Below are positions 17,754 to 26,093 of a stretch of 64,000 nucleotides of DNA, in pieces. The notes under the pieces are model-generated. The model worked only from the letters and a program-made list of their open reading frames with translations. It did not search any database and was not told where the DNA came from. The stretch's first letter is position 1; each line of letters starts with the position of its first letter. This DNA is from Bremerella volcania (GTDB taxonomy: Bacteria > Planctomycetota > Planctomycetia > Pirellulales > Pirellulaceae). The position numbers were made by a program, and so were the translations under genes. The stretch lies in contig NZ_CP036289.1 of assembly GCF_007748115.1 (NCBI RefSeq), positions 4,402,001-4,466,000 on the forward strand, written 5' to 3'.

Positions 17754-18206
17754 ATGTTGACTACGCTGAAGAAAATCTGGAACGACGAACGCGGGTTCGT
17801 AAGCTCCATGGAGTTGATTCTCATCGCAACCTTGACCGCGATTGGCTTGATCGTTGGATTGGTTGCTTTCCGGGATTCGTTGGTGCAGGAACTAGGCGAC
17901 ACAGCTTCGGCGGTCGGCGAGTTGAATCAATCTTACGCCATATTCGTGGGCAATAGCGACAACACGGATCCCGAAGACGGACCGGTTGTCATTGGCCCAA
18001 ACGCCGTCAGTCAAGTAACGGTCCAGAGGGATTTTCTTAATAGCGATGACGAAGTTGTCGTATCAGTAACCTCGTCTTTCCAGAACTTCCGCTACAACGA
18101 CCGTACAGACGTTGGTGATGGACCGGATCTCTTGCTGCAACCGCCGGCAACGATCGTCTCCCTCTCCGACGCCGCGATCAATGAGGGAGAAAGTCTAAGC
18201 CCATGA
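17754..18206 (+). CDS. Long Flp-like pilin with C-terminal extension (paralogue 1)
   Basis: 150 residues. The N-terminal ~60 are Flp-like: WNDERGFVSSMELILIATLT, then GLIVGLVAFRDSLVQELGD and the motif ELNQSY. The extra ~85 residues (for example SDNTDPEDGPVVIGP) are acidic and unlike standard Flp pilins. The pattern WNDExGFVxSxELILxAT and the NQSY motif are shared with the gene at 18740 and partly with 18203, so the three are paralogues. The ATG at 17754 is preferred over an in-frame TTG at 17736. Its TGA overlaps the ATG of the next pilin (ATGA). Confidence 0.75.
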   Translation: MLTTLKKIWNDERGFVSSMELILIATLTAIGLIVGLVAFRDSLVQELGDTASAVGELNQSYAIFVGNSDNTDPEDGPVVIGPNAVSQVTVQRDFLNSDDEVVVSVTSSFQNFRYNDRTDVGDGPDLLLQPPATIVSLSDAAINEGESLSP

Positions 18207-18601
18207 TAAACCAGCGCAAGATTCTATCTCTCACGCGTCATCGACAACGAATACGACGAGAAGGAAGTGCCGCGGTAATATCCACCGTCCTGCTAGTAGT
18301 CATTTTGGGTATCGGCGTCATTGTTGGTACCGTCGCCCTCCGTGACCAAATAGTGCAGGAATTTGGTGATGCGGCTGTAGCCCTGGACAACCTTGATCAG
18401 TCGTACTCGTATTCGATTCAAATTGATACTGACGGTGACGGCACATTCGATGCTGAATGCTTTGCAGAGTATGAGGATCCGGATCCGACACTTACCGATC
18501 CAGGGCCTAACATGGCACCCGCTGATCTGATGTTTATTCCTCAGCCGTTTCCTGACCAGCGGGAAGGCGTCGTTGACAATCCATCGGGAGAATTCCCGTA
18601 A
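18203..18601 (+). CDS. Long Flp-like pilin with C-terminal extension (paralogue 2)
   Basis: 132 residues. A basic leader RHRQRIRREGSAAVISTVLL precedes the hydrophobic helix, followed by GVIVGTVALRDQIVQEFGDA and the shared motif NLDQSYSYS. The C-terminal extension is acidic with DTDGDGTFDAE, which resembles a calcium-binding loop. The Glu usually at +5 in type IV pilins is not obvious in this copy. Its ATG overlaps the stop of the previous pilin gene, and it ends just upstream of the structured region before the main pilin gene. Probably a minor pilin. Confidence 0.7.
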   Translation: MINQRKILSLTRHRQRIRREGSAAVISTVLLVVILGIGVIVGTVALRDQIVQEFGDAAVALDNLDQSYSYSIQIDTDGDGTFDAECFAEYEDPDPTLTDPGPNMAPADLMFIPQPFPDQREGVVDNPSGEFP

Positions 18602-18629
18602 CTAAATCACTTTTTTGTTTGGAGTGAAC

Positions 18630-18693
18630 CTTCCCACGAATGGGCAGCTATCAGGTCGAGGCGGTCGACCTGGGACACGTCAGCAGTGGGAAG
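18630..18693 (+). promoter_or_regulatory. Structured RNA element upstream of the main pilin gene
   Basis: Two nested stems are visible. The outer arms CTTCCCAC (18630-18637) and GTGGGAAG (18686-18693) pair perfectly. Inside, CAGGTCGA (18652-18659) pairs with TCGACCTG (18665-18672) around GGCGG. The left outer arm can alternatively pair locally, as CCCA CGAA TGGG (18633-18644), so two exclusive folds exist. It is followed by AAACTTTTT and lies 46 bases before the pilin ATG at 18740. It could terminate the upstream pilin transcript, protect the 5' end of the downstream mRNA, or act as an attenuator; the sequence does not decide. Confidence 0.55.
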
Positions 18694-18739
18694 AAACTTT
18701 TTCGTGTGTGTGTTTTTTTACCCTAAGGAGAATGAGCTC

Positions 18740-19102
18740 ATGAGCCTCATTAAGCGTTTGTGGAATGACGAAGCTGGTTTCGTCGTTTCCGCTGAATTGA
18801 TCCTGGTCGCCACGATCGCCGTTCTGGGTCTGATCGTTGGTCTGGCCTCCGTTCGTGACGCCGTCACGAGCGAACTGTCGGACGTTGCTGGTGCTCTGCA
18901 AGACGTCAACCAGTCGTACAGCTACTTCACCATCGTTGGTCACTCGGCTGCTGTTGCTGGTTCGGACTACACCGATATGACCGACTTCTGCGATGGTATC
19001 GAAGACACTGCCGACTCCGATGACAATTGCATCGAGCACACTGGCGGTCCAGTCAACGAAAATTCGACTGCTCCAGTGGGCAGCCTGGCAACTGGCAACT
19101 AA
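18740..19102 (+). CDS. Flp-like pilin, probable main subunit (paralogue 3)
   Basis: 120 residues starting MSLIKRLWNDEAGFVVSAEL, with AELILVATIAVLGLIVGLAS as the pilin helix and the paralogue motif DVNQSYSYF. The ~65-residue C-terminal part contains DFCDGIEDTADSDDNC, two Cys in an acidic stretch. The site AAGGAG lies nine bases before the ATG at 18740; a start farther upstream (18686) is unlikely. Codon use is visibly more biased than in neighbours (mostly GGT, CTG, GTC, AAC-type codons). A structured leader precedes it and a strong terminator follows, all signs of a highly expressed monocistronic unit. Type IVb pilin fibre subunit is the likely role. Mature N-terminus presumably after the Gly of EAG. 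Confidence 0.8.
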   Translation: MSLIKRLWNDEAGFVVSAELILVATIAVLGLIVGLASVRDAVTSELSDVAGALQDVNQSYSYFTIVGHSAAVAGSDYTDMTDFCDGIEDTADSDDNCIEHTGGPVNENSTAPVGSLATGN

Positions 19103-19166
19103 GCCATCTGCTTTAGCTGAATTGGTTGTTTTCGCGTGACACTTCGTGCACGCCTGAAACGACGAC

Positions 19167-19233
19167 GCGAGCTAAGGGCGAACCAGGCTGGATCCATAAG
19201 CCAGCCTGGTCGCCTAAACTCGCACCATTTTTT
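19167..19233 (+). terminator. Strong intrinsic terminator after the main pilin gene
   Basis: CCAGGCTGG (19183-19191) pairs with CCAGCCTGG (19201-19209) around ATCCATAAG. The stem continues with GGCGA/TCGCC past one bulged A, and with GCGAG (19167-19171)/CTCGC (19219-19223). TTTTTT follows at 19228-19233. It lies 64 bases after the pilin stop. Confidence 0.85.
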
Positions 19234-19256
19234 GACCTTTGGAATTTACCGCCATT

Positions 19257-19333
19257 CCTTAGGTCAGCCTGTGTTGGACCCTTAAGAGATTAGCATCACG
19301 GAGATTTAGCGTCGAACACAGCCTGACTTAAGG
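19257..19333. promoter_or_regulatory. 20-base near-perfect inverted repeat upstream of the prepilin peptidase gene
   Basis: The arm at 19257-19276 (CCTTAGGTCAGCCTGTGTTG) is matched by 19314-19333, whose reverse complement differs at three positions. The spacer is 37 bases. It sits between the pilin terminator and the ATG at 19377. No T-run follows on either strand, so it is more likely a regulatory or mRNA-stability element than a terminator. Function unknown. Confidence 0.5.
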
Positions 19334-19376
19334 CGTGTGAAACGTCCGAATGTTGTTTTTCGAGCACCCCACGACC

Positions 19377-19922
19377 ATGATTCCACAACTCATCATTTTG
19401 CTGTTTGTCGCTGCGTACACCGCCACCGGTGCTGCGTGGGACATGAAGACCCGCAAATTGCCGAATTGGCTGACGGTCAGTGCTTTCGCTCTCGGTGTGA
19501 TCTTTCATACCGTGGCCGGAGCACTTTCCGAGCAAGGGGCCATCGGCGGCCTGCTGTTTTCGCTGGCCGGTTTTGGTGTGGGATTTGGCATCTTGTTCGT
19601 CCTGTTCGCCATCGGAGGCGGAGCTGGCGGCGATGTCAAATTCATGGGGGCGCTCGGGGCCTGGGTGGGTTGGAAAGCCATCCTGATCATTTTTATCGGC
19701 AGCGGGCTGATCGCAGCGATTAGCTTGGCTGTCGTGTTTATATGGAGTCTGTTCGCCGGTTCCGCGCAAGCAAATGATGTAAAAAAGCATCAAACGCTGG
19801 CTGATCGGCGGCTGATTCCCTACGCGATTCCCGCAACAATATCCGCCTGGCTCGTGCTGGGGGGACTATTCACGTTGAAATGGGTAGCCACCACGGGAAC
19901 GCCAATTACACTGGAAAACTAA
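19377..19922 (+). CDS. Prepilin peptidase (TadV/CpaA, A24 family)
   Basis: Inner-membrane aspartic protease that cleaves the leader of Flp pilins and TadE/F-like pseudopilins. 181 residues with about six membrane helices. The two catalytic Asp are in AWDMKTRKLPNWLT and GGGAGGDVKFMGALG, the second being the GxGD-type motif. Length matches the short TadV form without the N-methylation domain. The ATG at 19377 is chosen because the helix follows immediately (MIPQLIILLFVAAYT); an ATG nine codons earlier is possible. It leads a plus-strand run with cpaB, cpaF, tadB and tadC. Confidence 0.93.
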   Translation: MIPQLIILLFVAAYTATGAAWDMKTRKLPNWLTVSAFALGVIFHTVAGALSEQGAIGGLLFSLAGFGVGFGILFVLFAIGGGAGGDVKFMGALGAWVGWKAILIIFIGSGLIAAISLAVVFIWSLFAGSAQANDVKKHQTLADRRLIPYAIPATISAWLVLGGLFTLKWVATTGTPITLEN

Positions 19923-19971
19923 TTCATCAATCGCTGCGAATTCACTCGCACATACTCGGAGTAGACGAGCA

Positions 19972-20886
19972 ATGAGGGTAAGTCCGGGAACACTCCTTTT
20001 GGGCGTTGTGGCAGTCATGTTTGGACTGCTGGGAGCGTACATCGTCCAAAAGAACATGCAAAAGCCCCAACCAGTCGCCGCGGCAGACGCACCGCAGCTT
20101 TACACCGTTCCGCGGGCCAGCATGGACCTGACGGCCGGTCGAGTCATCACGATGGGCGATATCGTCATTCACAAGTTGACCGCCCAGCAGTTTCGAGACG
20201 AGGGTCTGCCGGCCTCGTACATGCCCCGCACCTCGGACATCATTGGCCGAACCTTGCGGGTCGATCTGCCCAAGGGGTCTTCGTTCGACACGCCGGTGTT
20301 TTACCCGGAAGGAACGGGGCCCAGCATCGTCGAGCGTCTCGATCCTGGCATGCGTGCCGTGACTATTAAAGTCGCCGCGGATGAAGCGGTTGACATGTTT
20401 GCCACGCCAGGTACCTGGGTCGACGTCCTGTTCCGTAGCGAAGAGGACGACAAAGAAGACCTGCCGGAGATGACCGTCAGCCTGCTGGAAGGCGTGAAGG
20501 TTCTGGCCGTCAACAGCACCACCACCGAAATGCGTAACATCCGTGGGCAGCGTGAAGCACGCCAACAGACCTCGGTCACCCTCTCGGTCACGCCCGATCA
20601 AGCAGTCGCTCTGCGAGTCGTTGAAAACCGCGGCACCATGGCTTTGGCCTTACGTCATCCAGACGATGTCGACGCCAATGCCCAGTTCGCTGGGATGACC
20701 ATGGATCAGTTGCTGAACCGTCCGGTCGCACGGGAACGCATTGAAGTTTACCGCGGCCACTCGATCTCGCAGGTCGAATTCCGTGAACGCTTCCGAGCGA
20801 ACTTCGACCCTGAAAAGCTGGCCAAGCAAAACCTGAACAAGCAGGCCAAGGCCGATCCGCCCGCAAATGCAGACGCCGTCAAGTAA
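19972..20886 (+). CDS. cpaB: Flp pilus assembly protein CpaB/RcpC
   Basis: 304 residues: an N-terminal membrane anchor (GTLLLGVVAVMFGLLGAYIV), a SAF-type domain from about residue 40 (VPRASMDLTAGRVITMGDIV), then the RcpC/CpaB C-terminal region (GMRAVTIKVAADEAVDMFAT, GTWVDVLF and LLEGVKVLAVNSTTTE). CpaB is a periplasmic component linking the secretin to the inner-membrane assembly and may touch peptidoglycan. A strong hairpin (20906-20930) separates it from cpaF, so downstream genes may be partly uncoupled. Confidence 0.9.
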   Translation: MRVSPGTLLLGVVAVMFGLLGAYIVQKNMQKPQPVAAADAPQLYTVPRASMDLTAGRVITMGDIVIHKLTAQQFRDEGLPASYMPRTSDIIGRTLRVDLPKGSSFDTPVFYPEGTGPSIVERLDPGMRAVTIKVAADEAVDMFATPGTWVDVLFRSEEDDKEDLPEMTVSLLEGVKVLAVNSTTTEMRNIRGQREARQQTSVTLSVTPDQAVALRVVENRGTMALALRHPDDVDANAQFAGMTMDQLLNRPVARERIEVYRGHSISQVEFRERFRANFDPEKLAKQNLNKQAKADPPANADAVK

Positions 20887-20905
20887 CCGCGACTGCACTG
20901 ATGAT

Positions 20906-20946
20906 GCCGCAAGCCGATAAGGCTTGCGGCCTGATCTTCCTTTTTT
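20906..20946 (+). terminator. Hairpin between cpaB and cpaF, terminator or attenuator
   Basis: GCCGCAAGCC (20906-20915) pairs perfectly with GGCTTGCGGC (20921-20930) around GATAA. TTTTTT occurs only ten bases later (20941-20946). Because cpaF, tadB and tadC follow on the same strand, partial termination or RNA processing inside the operon is more likely than a complete stop. Confidence 0.65.
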
Positions 20947-20962
20947 CCCAACTGGCCCGGCC

Positions 20963-22276
20963 ATGATTCGATTTACCTCTTCGCAGCCCAAGTCGGAAAC
21001 GCCTCTTAGCGAGATCGATTTTCAGCGTCTGAAGTCGGACATCCACGAACAGTTGGTCGAATCGTTAGACCTGTCGCTGGTCGCGCGAATCGACGACGAC
21101 CGGATGCGGTCCAACGTCGAGAACCTGTCCAAGGAAGTCATTCGCGACTACCGCCCGAAAATAGACCCGAGCTTACACGAGCGACTTCTGGAAGAGTTGC
21201 AAGCCGAAGTCTTTGGGCTGGGCCCGCTGGAACCGCTGATGGACGATCCGACGATCAGCGATATTTTGGTCAACAACGCTCACGAAGTTTACCTGGAACG
21301 CTTGGGGCGGCTGGAAAAAACGGACATCGTGTTTGCTGACGATGCCCACCTGATCCGGATCATCCAGCGCGTGGTGGCTCGCGTCGGTCGCCGGATCGAT
21401 GAAGTCAGTCCGATGGTCGACGCCCGACTTCCCGACGGTTCGCGTATCAACGCGGTCGTTCCGCCACTGGCCCTGAACGGCCCGAAGCTTTCGATTCGCC
21501 GGTTTGGTGTCGAGCACCTGCGTCTCGAGAAGCTGCTGGAAAACGAAACGATCAATCAACCGATGGTCGACTTCCTGCAGGCCGCCGTGCAAGGTCGCGT
21601 CAGTTTCATGATCTCTGGCGGTACAGGTGCCGGTAAGACGACCATGCTCAACGCTCTGAGCAAGTCGATCCCCGACGACGAACGCATTGTGACCATTGAA
21701 GACTCGGCCGAACTTCTGCTGCAGCACGCTCATGTGGTTGGCATGGAAACACGTCCGGCGAACTCAGAAGGCCAAGGGGCCGTCACCCCACGTGATCTGG
21801 TCCGCAACAGCTTGCGTATGCGACCCGACCGTATCCTGGTGGGCGAAGTTCGCGGGGGCGAAGCCCTGGATATGCTGCAAGCGATGAACACCGGTCACGA
21901 AGGCTCGCTGACCACGATTCACGCCAACGATGCCGTTGATGCACTGCACCGACTGGAAATGATGGTCGCGATGGCCGGCTTCGAGCTACCGGTGAGCGTC
22001 ATTCGCCGTTATGTGGCCAGCGGCATCCGCATCATCGTTCACGTGGCACGTCTCAAAGGTGGCGTGCGTAAGGTGATGCGAATCGCCGAGATCGCCGGTA
22101 CCGAGGGGGGCGAATACCAGCTGAACGATATTTTCCGCTTCGAGCATCAAGGGCTCGATGCCGACGGCAAGGCAACCGGCCGATTCGTCTCCACCGGCTA
22201 CCAACCGCAGTGTGTTAATCGGTTCCTGGAATCGGGCGTCAGCATCGACACCAGTATCTTCCAGGCCACCACCTAA
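20963..22276 (+). CDS. cpaF: Tad pilus assembly/secretion ATPase (CpaF/TadA)
   Basis: 437 residues. Hexameric cytoplasmic ATPase that drives pilin polymerisation, and in some Tad systems retraction. The N-terminal domain shows [20 protein letters not shown] and [20 protein letters not shown]. Walker A is [14 protein letters not shown] near residue 221, with the Asp box [11 protein letters not shown], Walker [18 protein letters not shown] and the His box [12 protein letters not shown]. Start ATG 20963 (MIRFTSS), preferred over a GTG/ATG farther upstream that would overlap the hairpin. tadB and tadC follow closely. Confidence 0.95.
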   Translation: MIRFTSSQPKSETPLSEIDFQRLKSDIHEQLVESLDLSLVARIDDDRMRSNVENLSKEVIRDYRPKIDPSLHERLLEELQAEVFGLGPLEPLMDDPTISDILVNNAHEVYLERLGRLEKTDIVFADDAHLIRIIQRVVARVGRRIDEVSPMVDARLPDGSRINAVVPPLALNGPKLSIRRFGVEHLRLEKLLENETINQPMVDFLQAAVQGRVSFMISGGTGAGKTTMLNALSKSIPDDERIVTIEDSAELLLQHAHVVGMETRPANSEGQGAVTPRDLVRNSLRMRPDRILVGEVRGGEALDMLQAMNTGHEGSLTTIHANDAVDALHRLEMMVAMAGFELPVSVIRRYVASGIRIIVHVARLKGGVRKVMRIAEIAGTEGGEYQLNDIFRFEHQGLDADGKATGRFVSTGYQPQCVNRFLESGVSIDTSIFQATT

Positions 22277-22303
22277 AACATCGCACCAGAGAGAGTTCTG
22301 CTC

Positions 22304-23245
22304 GTGGATCAACTAGCCCTAGCACTGAATGCCAATTCACTGCCGATCTTAGTGTTCGGTGGAATGGCCGCCGCAATCGGGGCGTTGCTGATGGGTGTCC
22401 GCGATTTGTTCGTATCGCGCGACTCTCGCTTGATGGCGTCTCCAATCCTGAAGAAATTGCCTGCTCGGATCGAAGAAGCCGACGCGACCGCCGTCAGCCG
22501 ATTTGACGTCTGGTTGGAACGTGCCATCTACATGACCGGCATGAACATGAGCATCAGCATGGCGGCAATGCTGTTTATTCTGATCGGCATCACCGCCGGC
22601 ATGGCCGTGTTTGTCTTGACGGAAGACATTCTATATAGCGTCGTCGCCGGCTTTTTCGGAATCCTTGTCTGCTTCATCATCCTGTCGATCAACTACAAAC
22701 GTGTGATGAAGCAGTTTGAAGAACAGTTTCCCTCGGCCTTGGACCTGTTGGCCCGTGCGGTTCGCGCGGGGGAGAGCCTGGACCAGGCCTTGGTGATGAT
22801 CGGTGGCTCGGTGAATGACCCGGTTGCCGGCGAGTTCCGCCGAATTGCCAAGCATCTGGAGATGGGGCTTTCGCTCTCGGCGGCCATGAAAAGCTTCGCC
22901 TACCGCGTTCCCACGATGGACGTTCGCATTTTCGCCTCGGCCCTGAGTGTTCACCGAGAAGCTGGTGGTAACCTGCCTAAGACCTTGGAACGCCTGGCCG
23001 GCGTGATTCGTGATCGGATGAGCTACCAGCGTCAACTCAAAAGCGTTACCGGTGCCGGTCGCATTACGGCACTCATCATTTCGTGCTTGGGTCCGATCCT
23101 GTTTTTGTACCTGTTCTTCGTTCAGCCAGAGTATAGCAGTTCGCTGTGGAACGATCCGACAGGCCGACTCGTACTGATCGCTGCTGCCTTTTCTCAGGTA
23201 ATTGGCCTGTTGATTGTCAGCCGCATGTTACGTAGCCGTTATTAA
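22304..23245 (+). CDS. tadB: Tad inner-membrane platform protein TadB (type II secretion F family)
   Basis: 313 residues with a GTG start at 22304. Helices in the N-terminal third (MAAMLFILIGITAGMAVFVL) precede the cytoplasmic T2SF domain (EEQFPSALDLLARAVRAGES, LDQALVMIGG, REAGGNLPKTLERLAGVIRD) and a C-terminal helical pair. TadB and TadC form the platform on which CpaF acts. Spacing is 28 bases after cpaF and 16 before tadC. Confidence 0.93.
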   Translation: MDQLALALNANSLPILVFGGMAAAIGALLMGVRDLFVSRDSRLMASPILKKLPARIEEADATAVSRFDVWLERAIYMTGMNMSISMAAMLFILIGITAGMAVFVLTEDILYSVVAGFFGILVCFIILSINYKRVMKQFEEQFPSALDLLARAVRAGESLDQALVMIGGSVNDPVAGEFRRIAKHLEMGLSLSAAMKSFAYRVPTMDVRIFASALSVHREAGGNLPKTLERLAGVIRDRMSYQRQLKSVTGAGRITALIISCLGPILFLYLFFVQPEYSSSLWNDPTGRLVLIAAAFSQVIGLLIVSRMLRSRY

Positions 23246-23260
23246 TCGAAGAGTTCTCGC

Positions 23261-24247
23261 ATGGCGTTAAGCTTAGAAGTTGTCGGAGCCTTTCTCGGAA
23301 TTAGCATTCTGCTATTTCTGGTAGGCAGCCTTATGCTTTGGCTGGGGCGTAATCGGGCACAAGATTACCTGGAAGCTTCCAGTGGCCAGTCGCTGGGTAT
23401 CTTCACCAAGCTTTTCGCCTATATGATTCCGATCGCTAACGAAAGCCGCGACAAGCTGCAAGCGGAACTGGTCAAGGCAGGCCACTACGGCAAGTACGCG
23501 GCAGAAGATTACCTGGCACTGCGTAATGCGGCCGTCTTCTCCTGGCTGATCTTCGTGGCCGTGGCATTGGTCATGACCATTAACGATGGCCCGGAAGCTC
23601 AGCAGTTTTACTTCATCGTGGGTGGGATCGTCCTGGTATTGATCTGGGGGCTTCCGCGTATCATCTTGTCGTCGTCCGCTTCTGCCCGCGTGCAGCGCAT
23701 TCGCTATGGACTTCCCGACGGGTTGGACATGGTGACGATGACCGTCTCGGCCGGCATGCCGCTCCAGCGAGCCATTGCCCATGTCAGCCGCGAACTGCGC
23801 AGCTCGCACAACGACCTTGCTTGTGAGCTGACCATCCTGGAAGGTCAGGCGTCAGCTCGATCCCTCGACTATGCCCTTAAAGAGTTTGCCAAACGTGTCG
23901 ATGACCCTGACGTGACGGCCCTTTCGACCATGATTCATCATGCCGAACGCCTGGGCGGAAACGTAGCCAATGCTTTCCACGAGTTTGCCGACAGCATCCG
24001 CGAAACACGCCGTCAACGAGCCGAAGAAGAAGGGAATCGCACGTCGATCAAACTGCTATTCCCCGTGATCTTCTTCCTGGCACCGCCAATCTACGTTCTA
24101 TTGCTGGGACCGGCGGTTATGGAGATTCGGAACTTTTCGATGCGTGAGACCGCACCAGGCGGGGCATTGAATCAATCGGCGACTCAGTCTTCCGTTTCAG
24201 CGGATCCAGATCGCACGACCAGCGTCTTTCCGCCCGCTGGCAACTAA
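23261..24247 (+). CDS. tadC: Tad inner-membrane platform protein TadC (type II secretion F family)
   Basis: 328 residues with two N-terminal helices (FLGISILLFLVGSLMLWL and a second around residue 95), the T2SF domain (YGLPDGLDMVTMTVSAGMPL, LQRAIAHVSRELR, HHAERLGGNVANAFHEFAD) and C-terminal helices (LLFPVIFFLAPPIYVLLLGP). Last gene of the plus-strand assembly unit. Its stop lies only three bases from the stop of the convergent TPR lipoprotein gene, with no terminator between. The C-terminal ~40 residues are Ser/Thr-rich and unlike other TadC proteins. Confidence 0.92.
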   Translation: MALSLEVVGAFLGISILLFLVGSLMLWLGRNRAQDYLEASSGQSLGIFTKLFAYMIPIANESRDKLQAELVKAGHYGKYAAEDYLALRNAAVFSWLIFVAVALVMTINDGPEAQQFYFIVGGIVLVLIWGLPRIILSSSASARVQRIRYGLPDGLDMVTMTVSAGMPLQRAIAHVSRELRSSHNDLACELTILEGQASARSLDYALKEFAKRVDDPDVTALSTMIHHAERLGGNVANAFHEFADSIRETRRQRAEEEGNRTSIKLLFPVIFFLAPPIYVLLLGPAVMEIRNFSMRETAPGGALNQSATQSSVSADPDRTTSVFPPAGN

Positions 24248-24250
24248 AGA

Positions 24251-25354
24251 CTACTTCGTCGACGCCGCTTGCAGAGCGTTCATGATCTGCTGATTAAAGC
24301 TTTGAGCGGATGCCGACTGCATTGCTCCGATTTGCGTCGATGCTCGTGGCGGCTGTTGAACGCTTGATGAAGCCGGCTCGTCCGAGATCTGGAATACCGC
24401 GGGGCTTGCTCCCAAGCTTTGCGTGGGAATCGTCAACGCCGCATTACCACTAGTGGCTTTGGTTTGTTGAGAAGTGCTGCTGTATTGGACCTGCTGAACA
24501 TCCGATTGCGATGCTGCGCGAAGTGGGTTGTTCGTTGCCGATTCAGGTGCTGGCTTGGCGACAAACTGCGATGCTGCAGGAATGCTCTGGTTCGCCTGAG
24601 CGACCATTTCCTGCTTAGGTTGCTCTGGGGTGGGTACGACATGAGGTCGCACGTTAGGCCGATCGGTCACGTCACCGGTCATTTGGGCGATCTGAATGAG
24701 TGCCTCGGCTGCTGGACGGAGACGTTTGTCGATATCAAGCGCTCGGCTGTAATTGCGTTGAGCAAGTTCCAGATCGCCACGCTGGCTTTGAATGTATGCC
24801 AAGTTCGAGAGGGCCTCAGCTTCGCTCGATACCTGGCGGAAATGATTCAAAGCGATGTCATACTGCCCCAGTTCGGCGTAGACGATCGCCAGGTTGGTGC
24901 GAGCGGCTTCGTAATCTGGGTCTTCGGCCAAAGCACGCTCCAAGGTCGTTTTAGCCAAATCTTGATTGTGCTGCAGATAGTAGACGTAACCCAGGTCCGA
25001 CAGCAACTCCGCGGAAGGGTCGCCCACGGTGGTAGCGTGGGTCAGGTATTTAACAGCTTCGTCGTACTGACCTTCCTTACCAGAAATGACCCCCATACGA
25101 TGCAAAGCAATTCGGTTTTCCGGCTCTTCCGACAGAATGTGGCGATAAAGCTTTTTGGCTTTGACATTATCGCCATTGCGTTCCGAGAGACGGGCGAAAC
25201 TCATCTCTTGGGTGAAATTGTTTTCGACCGTCGGTTTCGACGTGGCGAACATGGACCCCATGCCTGGTCGATTGGTGGCACAGCCACAAAACGCCAGGCA
25301 GGATGCGATCATTACGATTGGCAGAACAACGCGGTAGTTCATTCGGCTCGTCAT
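24251..25354 (-). CDS. TPR lipoprotein, TadD-like
   Basis: About 367 residues with a lipoprotein-type leader ending AFCGCATNR. From residue ~45 to ~230 there are about five tandem tetratricopeptide repeats (for example AALHRMGVISGKEGQYDEAV-like units, EAARTNLAIVYAELGQYDIA). The C-terminal ~130 residues are low-complexity, rich in Gln, Ser and Ala. TPR lipoproteins of this kind (TadD) help secretin assembly in Tad systems. It follows the CpaD-like and cpaC genes on the same strand. ATG codons at 25381, 25354 and 25342 are all possible starts; 25354 is a compromise. Confidence 0.78.
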   Translation of the reverse strand: MTSRMNYRVVLPIVMIASCLAFCGCATNRPGMGSMFATSKPTVENNFTQEMSFARLSERNGDNVKAKKLYRHILSEEPENRIALHRMGVISGKEGQYDEAVKYLTHATTVGDPSAELLSDLGYVYYLQHNQDLAKTTLERALAEDPDYEAARTNLAIVYAELGQYDIALNHFRQVSSEAEALSNLAYIQSQRGDLELAQRNYSRALDIDKRLRPAAEALIQIAQMTGDVTDRPNVRPHVVPTPEQPKQEMVAQANQSIPAASQFVAKPAPESATNNPLRAASQSDVQQVQYSSTSQQTKATSGNAALTIPTQSLGASPAVFQISDEPASSSVQQPPRASTQIGAMQSASAQSFNQQIMNALQAASTK

Positions 25355-25404
25355 TTCAAAAAGTCGCAAATCAAAGTCCATTGTCGCTGGTGGGGCTTCC
25401 TCGT

Positions 25405-26022
25405 TTAGAAGAAGCCGCCGCCGAAGCCACCACCAAATCCGCCGCCAAAACCGCCGCCGCCATAGCCGCCCCCGCCGTAACCGCCGCGGCCGTAGTACAT
25501 GCTACGTTGGTAAGCCGCAGCCGCTTCGCCGCTGGTCAAACCTTCGGAGAAGGCCGGAGCGACAACGACACGCGATTCGGCGTCAGCAACACCCATGGCG
25601 GTCAGAGCAGCGACAACACAGCGTCGACGCTTTTCGTCGAGTTCGTCGTTAAAGTGGATCGGATATTGGTAGTCGGTACCAGCCTTGGGTGAAGTCTGGC
25701 TTCGTTCCACGACCACCGGTAGTTCGTCCCCGCGAAGAAGGTTCGCGGCGATCTGCTTCAGGTGATCTTCACCGTAGTCGTTGAGCTTCCAAGCGTTTTT
25801 CTCGCCTTTGCTATCCACGAAGCTCGGCTCGAACTCGTGTTGATAGACAACATACTTGGCTGCTTCAGCGTTAAGTTCCTGAGTGCGGTTCATTTCATCA
25901 ACCGAGGCACCCAGCATGGTTGGAGGAGCAGGATCGATACGACCTGGTCCTTGGCAACCAACCAGGCCAGCCGCCACTAGGGCGAGCGTTAGGCCTCCAG
26001 CAGTTCGATTGAATAGGGTCAT
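25405..26022 (-). CDS. CpaD-like pilus lipoprotein with Gly-rich tail
   Basis: 205 residues. The leader MTLFNRTAGGLTLALVAAGL ends in the lipobox VGC. The middle contains LRGDELPVVVERSQTSPKAG and VVAALTAMGVADAESRVVVA followed by FSEGLTSGEAAAAY. These resemble the C-terminal part of CpaD, where a two-residue pairing of sugar- or peptidoglycan-like binding with the secretin is proposed. The last ~30 residues are almost only Gly, Tyr and Phe (GGYGGGGYGGGGFGGG). The gene lies 72 bases after cpaC on the same strand. CpaD identity is my inference; the Gly tail is not known to me in CpaD proteins. Confidence 0.6.
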   Translation of the reverse strand: MTLFNRTAGGLTLALVAAGLVGCQGPGRIDPAPPTMLGASVDEMNRTQELNAEAAKYVVYQHEFEPSFVDSKGEKNAWKLNDYGEDHLKQIAANLLRGDELPVVVERSQTSPKAGTDYQYPIHFNDELDEKRRRCVVAALTAMGVADAESRVVVAPAFSEGLTSGEAAAAYQRSMYYGRGGYGGGGYGGGGFGGGFGGGFGGGFF

Positions 26023-26093
26023 CTTGGCTATCCTCAATTTGGATTCGTCGCGGGAACGAAAAAGGTGCTGGGCTTTACCACCTTTGGGCCTAG

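Noticed and set aside
25405-25500. Tandem GC-rich repeats that could look like a repeat array
   Set aside because: They are codons for the Gly/Tyr/Phe tail of the CpaD-like lipoprotein, not a separate repeat. The same applies to the tract at 39000-39115 in the VWA gene.
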